From contig OZ234496.1 of the NCBI GenBank assembly GCA_965153455.1, positions 14,562,304 to 14,626,303 of the forward strand: a DNA stretch of 64,000 nt, in the 5' to 3' direction. The translations under genes were made by a program, and so were the position numbers. Positions within the stretch are counted from its first letter, which is position 1, and each line of letters opens with the position of its first letter. Below, piece by piece: positions 12,598 to 20,650 of the stretch. The stretch comes from Sphagnum compactum (taxonomy: Eukaryota > Bryophyta > Sphagnopsida > Sphagnales). Under the pieces are notes generated by a model. The model was not told the DNA's origin. It made no database searches and was given only the letters and a program-made list of their open reading frames with translations.

Positions 12598-15500
12598 TTA
12601 TACGTGGTCATCATCCACCTCAGAGGTTGTAAACACAACCTCTGGTTTCTCACCTAGAATAGAACGGGACCGTGGCACATATGTGACAACAAGTGACCAC
12701 TCCTCTGGGTTTGGGGGATAAGGAAGATAAAAGCATTGTTCTACATGACAGGGAAAAGTAAATGGCTCTGAAGTTTGCCAATGAGATGGCTGATAACTGG
12801 TGGCAGATGTCTTTAACCGTGTGTGTCCGCACTCATCCTGAACTACAGTGCAATTTGCACCAGCAAGGTTCACTTTAAACCACTTGCACTTAAACACATA
12901 CTCTTCAAACTTTGAATGTGCATCATAAGATACCACCAAGATCTCTTCCAGCTTTCCATAATGTGGCACAATATCTCGAACAATATTCCTGTCATGCCGA
13001 CTGCTTCTAGAGTCCTGAATGAATTGCCCTTGAACTCCACAGTCAAAGGTGCGGCCCCTTTTTACATCCAAACTGGAAATCCTGAAATTAATATTGTGTT
13101 AGGCATTGTGAGTCCTAAACTTATATGATAATAGAAACTTCATGCCCATAAAAATCATCCTAGAACATTCTAAAAAACTTGTTTGGAATATGAAGATGAA
13201 TTAATATGCCTAATGAAATAGAAAAAATGAATACCTGAAATGTCTTCCTTGTGTCCACATTGCTGAACGTGTTGTCACAACTCTCAGTGGTCCATGAACC
13301 ATGGTGCGAACATCATCTGTGATCTCTGGAAAACATGCTATACTTTCTCCTTGTGCCAACAATTGATCCACTTCAACCAACTTCTCTTTCATGTACTTAT
13401 GAAACGTAGGAAAAATCCTTGATCTCCCACTCATACTTTTGGCATTCTCATAGAAGTTCCTCCACTCTTCCATGACATTGCTATTATTCAACATGAATGT
13501 GGTCAGTTGAATTAACTCTGTAGGTAATAACATACGTGTTTTGATGGCACCAGTCAAACGGTCTTCCTCCTCTTCTCTTTCCTCCATCCAGACATGAGGA
13601 CATGATGGATCTATAGTGGCCAAGATGTTGGTGCAATAAAACATGCTCTCTGCTGCCAAGTGTCCTGCTGCCATGCTTCCCTCCACTCGTGCATGGTTAC
13701 GGACATAACCTTTTAATACTGCCATATATCTTTCAAGCCAATACATCCACTGACAATGCACAGGACCAGCAATGGCTATCTCATCCACAAGGTGAACTAG
13801 TAAATGCACTTGACAATCAAATAATGATGGAAGGAAGGCCTTTTCCAACTTGCATACCACCTCTGCTGCTATTACCCTCATTCTTGGAATCTCCTCTACA
13901 AATAACTCCTTTGAGCATACCCATCTCAACATATATCCCAATGACCAAAGAGCATCTTGTACTTCTGCACTAGCTAAGCCTATTATTGCCACAGGCAATA
14001 TGTGTTGCAGTAAACGATGATAGTCATGTGTCTTGAGATACCTTGGCCACTTGTGGTCATCGTCCCTACCAAAAGCTTTTTGAAGATTAGCTCCATAACC
14101 TGCAACAAGGTACCATAAAATTATACAAAAGTATTCTAGACATCCAACAGATAACATTCTATACTTCAAACTCTTTTTCCAATATAAGGCATACAGATTT
14201 AAATATAAATAAAAGCAATAGAGTACTTCTAAATTCAACCCTTGCCATCAAAGTTCAAACCTGTAGGGAATCGCATCTCTCCTATGCGATTTCGAAAGTC
14301 TCTTCTTTCTTGTGTAGTAAGTGTCCATGGAGCTGATGGTCGCTGCTCAATACCTGTGTTAGGATCAACAGTAATCCACACATCGGGATGCCTCTCAAAA
14401 TCCTCACAGGCCTCCCTAAAGTTACTATCCTTCTCTCCATAGAGCTGTTTTATGATAGCCTTTCCCACATTTCCCTCAATGTGCATGGGGTCTAAGAGAT
14501 GACGTATTTTCAGCTCACCCCAGTAAGGCAAGCTATTGAGTATACCCCACCTTGTCAATCCACTACCCTCAAACACCATAGAATCATTTAGGTCAATAAC
14601 TCTATTGGCCACATCCCTCCAATATGCAAAAGTGGTAGCTTCTGGAATATCACACTCATCACCATAAGGCATGTCAAAAGATGAAAATAAAAGTGGGTCT
14701 GATCTCATATCATGTCCCAGTGGAAGAAACTTTGTATGGCCAAGGTAAACAATTTTGCGAAGATGGCTTGAGTATTTAGCCATGTCCTCGAAACTTGGGC
14801 CACATGTAGAGCAGGCCTTGTAGCCTTGAGTTTGCAGCCCACTTACAAAACCAAACCCTGATTGTAGAAGAACGGAATATTAGAACAACAAATAATCACA
14901 AAACAGAATAATAAAGAAATATATAGAGGCATGTGCATGATTTCTTACCAGGATAATCATGCATTGTCCACATGCAGATTGCCCTCAACTTGAATACACG
15001 TGGTATTCCTCCAGTGGTCTTCCTCCCATCATATGCCCATACTCCATCCCACAATGTTTTGAGCTCATCGACCACTAGTGCTAAGTAGGTGTCTAGGTTT
15101 TTCACCTTACTTGGCCCTGGGATAATAAGAGAAAGCAGCAAAAATCCTTTTTTCATAGACAACCACGGAGGAAGGTTGTAATTCATGACAACAACTGGCC
15201 AAACAGAGGTAGGTCGTCCCTTTCCTCCAAGTGAATGTGGACTAACACCATCTGATGCTAACCCCAACCTCACATGCCTAGGGTCACGCTCAAACTCTGG
15301 CCATGTTGACTCCACATGCTTGTGAGTAGGAGAGTCAACCGGTAACCTCATAACACCAGGCTCTAATCGATGTTCCTTATGCCAAACCATTAACTCGGCC
15401 AAGTCTGTACATCGATACATGTGCAGCAAGCGAGGAATAATGGGAGACCACCTTACTGATTTCCTGGGCACCTTCTTTGTAAGCATCTGAGGATCATATC

Positions 15501-16128
15501 GAGCCTCTTCACATGTACTGCACTCCGTTAAATGGGCATTGTTCCCATGAAATAACATGCAGTCATTAACACATGCATGGACAATTTGATACTCCATGCC
15601 TATGGAGGATAAGATCTTTTTAGCCTCCTTCCAAGATCCTGGCAAAACATTTTCCTCAGGTAGCAAGAGGCTATGACAAAACTGGAAAATGTCTGACAAC
15701 ATAGTATTGCTTGCCTTGTGTTTTGCTTGGATGTTTAACAACCCCAGTATGGCTGCTAAACGGCTTAACCTTGCACCTTGAAAAATAGGTGTTTGAGCAT
15801 GTGCCTTCGCCTCTTGCCATTGCCATTGTGCCTAGGCAGTATGTTGATGACGTGGATCATCTGCATTGGCTCCTTCATCATGTGGGTTGCTAGACATATC
15901 ATCAACTATGTCAAGTCCAAACCAGTCAACCATGAAGTCATCCATTGCTTGTTCTTGGTTTGCAGGCAGTGGTGCTTCCTGAACTAGTTGAGAGACACCT
16001 TCATCATGAGCAGACAAGTCATTTGATGAAGAATGAGTTGATGAAGAGTCTGATTTGTCTGGCATGCCCATTTCCCGATATGTTGCTCTCAACCTCCGTG
16101 GCAGCATGTCTTCAGAAGGCCGAATATT
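12598..16128 (-). CDS. tnp2: tnp2-type CACTA transposase, spliced, one in-frame TAG
   Basis: Catalytic transposase of the CACTA element. I place exons at 16128-14949, 14857-14261, 14099-13235 and 13081-12598. All introns start GT and end AG, and the exons sum to 3,126 nt (1,042 codons), which keeps frame throughout. Motifs in order: TPIFQGARLSRLAAILGLLN; the segment with VNDCMLFHGNNAHLTECSTC; LGLASDGVSPHS, whose Asp is at the expected catalytic position; VVMNYNLPPWLSMKKG; LQTQGYKACSTC; LLDPMHIEGNVG; HDYHRLLQHILPVA and YWLERYMAVLKGYVRNHARV (DUF4218); and VFKCKWFKVN (DUF4216-like). One TAG at 15834-15832 interrupts an otherwise open frame, between the acidic N-terminal part and the conserved core. 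It is either a nonsense mutation or, less likely, the end of a small unrecognised intron. The first in-frame ATG in this exon is at 16107, but the frame is open back to an acceptor at 16128, so the true start probably lies in the upstream exon at 17192-17422. Confidence 0.88.
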
Positions 16129-16274
16129 CTATGCAATACCAAATCCAGAAGATCTTAACTATATACCAAGCATAGTTGCATATTACATTATAAATAAAAA
16201 ATGCCAAAATGCATGTATATAGATATGGTATGTTATGTCTTAAACAAAGTACATAGTTCAGAAATGGTGGAATC

Positions 16275-17422
16275 CTAATTCCACTCATAGTGTGTAAACA
16301 ACTCATCTCCTGATCTGATCGTCCTAGTAGCTAACACCAGGCAATGGTCTTCATGATAAGTCTCGCCATATGGTGCTGGAGGAGGTCCCTCAACAAAAAC
16401 CCACTCACAATTAGCCCTACGCTTAGGCCAACTCCCCACCGTACTGTTGATGAAACCAGCAATGTTTCCAGAACGTATGGGGTCTCCATCTATCACCCTC
16501 ACATCACTATGCCTCCTAGTGCTACCAGCAAAGGTGTCCATCTCAAGAGCAAAGGTCTTCCACTCAGGATGTTGTCTGAGGATCATGTTCCAATGTCTTC
16601 TCTTATAGATAGGCCCACCATAAGGGAACAAAGTAGGACCCTTTCTACGATAACTAGTTGAATCCTCTACAATGATGTCCTCACAAGCATATACTCCATA
16701 GCCATGCCTCTCTCCAAGTGTAGAGGTCTTAACAATCCATCGTCTACCCCAAACCACAACCTCCTCATCATAGGGCAAACTATCAAGCAACCCAAGAACT
16801 GCAGGGTTCCATGACTGGATAATATTGGCACATTTGCCAGTGAACTCACACATACCCCATCTGCCCTCAACAATAGTCCTAGCATGACCCTCACTTGGAC
16901 GTTGTGCTTTGGATCGCTGTCTAATGGAGGGCAGACATGGCCTTGCCTCATGATGTGGATTACTGGCCTCATGAGAGGCACCAATCCCTACAGCAAATGC
17001 ATGCGAAAGTGCATTTCCTATGGCAGCTAAAACCCCTTGTGATAGAACATAGGGTGGTGGTGTCATACGGGAACCCTATTACATTCAAAAAACCACAACA
17101 AACCATGGAAGTGAAAATAGTTTCAAAGAGGATTTCATGAAAAATAACATGTATCAAAGAGGAAAAATGACAATGGTAAAATGACACTTACCACATGAGA
17201 TGAAAAAGCTCCTGGGGTAAGACCACGATGACGCCCAAATCGCTGAATGTGTTGAGCATAAACATATGACTTTTGTGAAATCTGACCAACACACTTGGTG
17301 CATTGGCAAAGCTGCCGAGGTGGACCATGAGGAGAATGAGACACCTCTGCTTGCGTATGAGCTGATGTGCCTTCATTTGAGGAGGATGAGTCACTAGTGG
17401 AGACAACGGAGGAGGAAGACAT
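16275..17422 (-). CDS. SET-domain (putative lysine methyltransferase) protein carried by the CACTA element
   Basis: Two exons, 17422-17192 and 17075-16275, join in phase 0 (GT donor, AG acceptor) to give 343 residues with no internal stop. Residues 1-37 are Ser-rich. Residues 39-64 hold C39-x-C41-x2-C44, H58 and FGR, resembling the N-terminal Cys motif of many tnp2 proteins. A linker runs to about 180. A SET domain fills about 183-343: GYGVYA at 202-207 (the GxG strand), FPYGGP at 228-232, VIDGDPIRSGNIAGFIN at 271-287, NC at 299-300 and a C-terminal SGDELFTHYEW, with Y340 at the catalytic tyrosine position. The usual NHSC is replaced by NSTV, and no post-SET cysteines follow. SET proteins methylate lysines using S-adenosylmethionine; the target cannot be read here. 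An alternative start at 17440 would add six residues. An intact frame next to a damaged transposase suggests recent use. Confidence 0.82.
17192..17422 (-). other. Shared first exon? (C-x-C-x2-C module)
   Basis: This 77-codon exon ends with CATGTG followed by the donor GTAAGT, in phase 0. The SET exon acceptor (17075) and the tnp2 exon acceptor (16128) both begin in phase 0, so either junction gives a continuous frame. A Cys-rich module followed by H and FGR is what I would expect at the N terminus of tnp2 itself. I infer either alternative splicing of one shared leader exon, or a SET exon inserted into tnp2 intron 1. An out-of-frame ATG at 17427 precedes the in-frame ATG at 17422 by 5 nt. Confidence 0.55.
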
Positions 17423-17427
17423 ATCAT

Positions 17428-18048
17428 CTATCACATTCATAAGGCACAAATGTAAGGCAAAGACCAGATAGGACTTTCAAAAATCATGTGATACAACAAT
17501 ATAAACCATTGACAACTCATAAATTGAGACTACCTAAACCAAAAAAAAATGCATACCTGCATCCAATGTGGGCTCAACAATGCCTATAGGACTGGTTGCC
17601 CGAAACCCTTTGGCATATGCACAACAGGAGCTCTCTGACCTACAACTCTCGAGAAGAAACCCTAAACCCTAAAACTTTGCGAGCCCCTTGCAAACCCCCT
17701 ACCATCGCATCCCTTTTCGCATCTGCATACGTTACTTAAACCAAAGCCCTAAAACCTTTAACTTCCTCCTACGTTAGCGAAGCCCCCGACTTCGCAACCC
17801 TCATCCGTTGCGATACGAACAGCATTGCACGGCCGTTGCGAGCAATACCGTATCGCAGGTTGCGATGCGGGTTACATCGCAAGCCCTGAATTTCCGAAAG
17901 TCCTTAAGCTGGAACGGAATAAGGTGTCTGCCCAAGCTTTCTGGGGGTCTAGACTAAAGTACCACGGCGAGTGAATTTGAACTCATTCTCGGCATTGCTC
18001 GAGAATTGTAGAAGGAAAGCTTGGGCAGACAGGAGGGGGCGGATTGCA
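17428..18048. promoter_or_regulatory. Central divergent promoter of the CACTA element
   Basis: This region separates the leftward tnp2/SET transcription unit from the rightward TnpA-like gene. It holds a probable 5' leader intron on the minus strand (donor at 17556, acceptor at 17428). A double telo-box (AAACCCTAAACCCTAAAA) lies at 17657-17674. From about 17675 to 17882 there is a cluster of TCGCAA/TTGCGA/GCGATG motifs like those at the element ends. A perfect 17-bp inverted repeat lies at 17925-17941 and 18015-18031. Promoter function is inferred from position; no TATA box is obvious. Confidence 0.6.
17925..18031. repeat. Perfect 17-bp inverted repeat just upstream of the TnpA-like start
   Basis: TGTCTGCCCAAGCTTTC at 17925-17941 is exactly reverse-complemented at 18015-18031, leaving a 73-nt loop. 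The right arm ends 17 nt before the ATG at 18049. In RNA it would fold into a stem in the 5' leader; in DNA it could be a dyad binding site. Confidence 0.8.
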
Positions 18049-19844
18049 ATGGCTGGGACTGGTGGAGGGGGTTCTGGGTCTAGAGGAGGTGACAACAATG
18101 AGGAAAGGTTGAGGAAGATGGTTGCTGATCACTTGAGAGCTTCAGAGCTGTTTGCAATCGATACTAGGACACCTGAAGGGCTGGCATCCTTGACAGCCAT
18201 CTTAGGTCAAGCATTGCAAGCAGGGCTGACTGCTGGGGAAGCACAAAGAGAGGAGGAGGCAAGGAAGGCTGCAGAAGCCAAGGCAGCAGAGAAGAAGAGA
18301 AAGAGAGATGAGAGAGCAACAACAGGAGCTCTCTCACCTAGAACGCTCGAGAAGAAAAGGAGGAAGGATGAGAGGGATGCCATCAGAAAGGAGAAGCTCG
18401 ATCTGAAGAAGAAGGAGGAGGAGAGGAAGAAGCTCCCTCTGATAACATTGGCAGAGGAGGGAATTCCAACCGAGCTGGCATACACTGGGGCCAAGAGCAC
18501 CATTAGGCACATTGTCTCCACCAACTTTGCATGAGGAGTTGAGTGGGGCACTCTCTCAAAGGCAGAGCAGAGGAGAGTGATAAATCAGGTCAAGGGAGCA
18601 TTTCGAAATGGAGGAGAGCTTGATTCACAGTGGATTGCAGACAAGATCTCCAATTCAATGTCTCAAGCAAGATACCATGACAGGATGAAGATTCGTGCTC
18701 ACTTGAGAGACCGAATGTGTACAGGAACTTGGAGAGGCCGCTTCAGTTCTCAGAAGACATCTGGAATGCCTTCTACCAGTCCGAGGTGCAGCTGAAAGCA
18801 GCAAGGCAGCTGAAGGAGATCACAGAGCAGCTAGCCAAGGCCAAGAAGGCACGAGAGTCTGGGAGGTCGGACTGTGACCTGAAGGCACTGGAGCTGAAGC
18901 TTGCTGAATGCCAATCAGTGGTGGACGAGGTCGGTGATCCACCATTGAAGTTCCTCAAGGCAGCAGAGCGGGTGAAACTGGTTCCACCCACCACCCACAG
19001 GCTAGGGCAAGGTGGCATTCCCGGCCTCAAAGCAGCATTTGTAAATACACTCCCTACCCTCCATTTTTTTTCTGCAAAGATTCGTTTCTGTCGAGTCACA
19101 TAGGACTGTTTGGGATACCTTTTGCGATGCGAATTGCATCACAAAGATGTGTCAAATGGCGTTTAGTTCGCAAAGTTACGATGTTATTTGTTTCGCAAAC
19201 TGCTTCGCAAGATACAGTATGCGAAAGTCTGCGCTTCGCAAAAGAGTTCGTAGACTTGAACAAATCGCAAACTGCTTCGCAAGTTAAAATATGCGAAGTT
19301 CTACGCTTCGCAAATATGCGTTTTTTTTGACCTGTTGTTTTATGGGGACAGTACAAGAGGTACAAGAGGAAGATCACAGCTGCAGAAATGACAATGGGCC
19401 AGGAGCATGGCAAGGAGCATCTTTTTGAACATGTTGATGCACTATTGGGGAGTGGGTATTGGTTGGGATTGAATTTCTGTTTGTGTTGAGATTGTTTTCA
19501 TTTGAATCAAGATTTTCATTGTTGACTAAGCTTTGCATGTTGAAATGCAGGCATCTGAGGGTGAGAGTGAGAGCTCTTAGGGCAGCAGTGATGAGGAGGA
19601 GAGAGGCGCTAGCACTGCTCCCCCCAGTGTAGCTACCACTAGCAGTGGACCCAATTCATTTGCTAGTCGAAATGCAGGTTCTGCAGGGGGCGTGGGTAGG
19701 GAGGAGGATGAGGACGAGGACGAGGAGGAGGGGCAGGGGGACGATGAAGAGAGGGAGGAGGATGAGCAGCCTCCCCCTCCACCAGAGAACACTAGGAAGA
19801 AAGATTCAAGGAAGAAATCCAAGAGGGGAAGGAGGTCTAAATAG
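18049..19844 (+). pseudogene. TnpA-like second ORF of the CACTA element, damaged
   Basis: The ATG at 18049 begins a Gly-rich start, then a conserved helical part (ERLRKMVADHLRASELF), a long Lys/Glu/Arg-rich coiled-coil stretch, then LITLAEEGIPTELAYTGAKS. A TGA at 18532-18534 interrupts, and the frame continues past it (WGTLSKAEQRRVINQVKG). A frameshift near 18715 moves it to the frame with RPLQFSEDIWNAFYQSE and VVDEVGDPPLKFL, the usual conserved end of such proteins. An intron (donor after 19037, acceptor before about 19344) joins to YKRYKRKITAAEM, and a second intron leads to 19551, where ASEGESESS is followed by TAG (19578-19580). The frame then continues with a highly acidic stretch and a basic tail (KKDSRKKSKRG), ending at 19842-19844. 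TnpA-like proteins bind subterminal repeats; this copy cannot make a full product without repair. Confidence 0.65.
19117..19322. repeat. TCGCAA/TTGCGA cluster inside the TnpA intron
   Basis: At least ten copies of TCGCAA, TTGCGA or TATGCGA occur between 19117 and 19322, with phrases such as CAAACTGCTTCGCAAG repeated (19197 and 19267). The cluster lies between the intron donor after 19037 and the acceptor before about 19344. It has the same motif as the element ends but lies about 1.3 kb inside the right end. Confidence 0.75.
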
Positions 19845-19974
19845 ACAGCTAGTGTGTTAGATACTCGAGACTTGCAAACCCTTTTACATTGTAACTTTTG
19901 AAATTTTGATATAGATTTTTTTTTTCTGGCCCAAAGTGACTCCAAATGAATATAAACCCTGCGTACAAAATAAG

Positions 19975-20647
19975 AATACAGTGCCATGCTCTTGCGATAC
20001 ACAGTCAATCTCAAAACTATTTGCGAGTCATATTTTTTCGCAACACTACAAAAGCCAAAAGACCAAATATACCATCTCACAGACATCGCTAAACTCTGAC
20101 GGTTAAAATCATTCCAGAACAGGTTTGCGAAATCCTACATTTCGCAAACGTTTAGCGACATTTTGCAAATCGCAAACTCTTTGCGTTAGATATTATATCG
20201 GAAACCGATAGAATTTTGAGTCGATTCGCTAAGTTGTAGCGTTGATGAGTTTGTTTCAAAACGTTTCTGATGTTTGTTTTATCGCAAATTCGTAGCGGCA
20301 TCGTAAACATCGCAAAACGTTTGCGTTAGAAGTTATATCGAAAACCGATAGATTTTTGCGTCTATTCGCTAAGTCGTTGCGATGTTGGGTTTGTTGCAAA
20401 TAATTTTCGATGTATTGTGAATCACAAATCATGTATAGAAGACATTATAATCGGAAATGTTTTGCGATTGTTTCAGTTTCGGGAGTTGCGAAGAGTTTGC
20501 GATTGTACGGGTGCGAAGGTGAGGGTTTCGCAAAGGCTTAAGAGTTTGTGAGGAATTGTTGTTCGGAACTGCGGGTTTTCGGAAACTGTTTTCTTTGTTG
20601 TTTGCGATGATATTTGGATCGCAATATGCCCCTCTTTTGTTGTAGTG
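19975..20647. repeat. CACTA right terminal and subterminal repeats
   Basis: TTTGCGA/TCGCAAA motifs recur in both orientations across this stretch. A larger unit is also repeated: TTATATCGGAAACCGATAGA near 20190 returns as TTATATCGAAAACCGATAGA near 20333, each followed by a TTCGCTAAGT segment. The stretch ends at GTTGTAGTG, the inverted CACTA terminus. Confidence 0.85.
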
Positions 20648-20650
20648 ATT

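Larger units (their letters stand above)
11807..20647. mobile_element. CACTA (En/Spm) transposon, 8,841 bp, complete ends
   Basis: The left end reads CACTACTACATATTG and the right end, reverse-complemented, reads CACTACAACAAAAGA, so CACTAC(T/A)ACA is shared. The flanking 3 bp are ATT at 11804-11806 and ATT at 20648-20650, the expected 3-bp target duplication. Inside are a leftward tnp2 transposase, a leftward SET-domain gene and a rightward TnpA-like gene, which start from a shared central region near 17.4-18.0 kb. Both ends are crowded with TCGCAA/TTGCGA motifs, as expected for the subterminal binding sites of a CACTA DNA-binding protein. tnp2 has one in-frame stop and TnpA several lesions, so the copy is probably not self-sufficient now, but it is much better preserved than any other element in the window. 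Confidence 0.93.

Noticed and set aside
13689-13973. 94-codon plus-strand frame
   Set aside because: It is antisense to the DUF4218 part of tnp2, which has clear motifs on the minus strand.
16344-16661. 105-codon plus-strand frame
   Set aside because: It is the shadow of the SET exon on the opposite strand.
17605-17616. ATG at 17616 as the start of the leftward gene
   Set aside because: That frame meets a TAG after ten codons, so this segment is more likely a non-coding leader.
18207-18551. 114-codon minus-strand Ser/Phe-rich frame
   Set aside because: It is the antisense of the Lys/Glu/Arg-rich coiled-coil region of the TnpA-like ORF.
19577-20086. 169-codon minus-strand Ser-rich frame
   Set aside because: It is antisense to the acidic C-terminal exon of the TnpA-like gene and runs into the subterminal repeats; the low-complexity Ser tract comes from GAGGAN codons read backwards.
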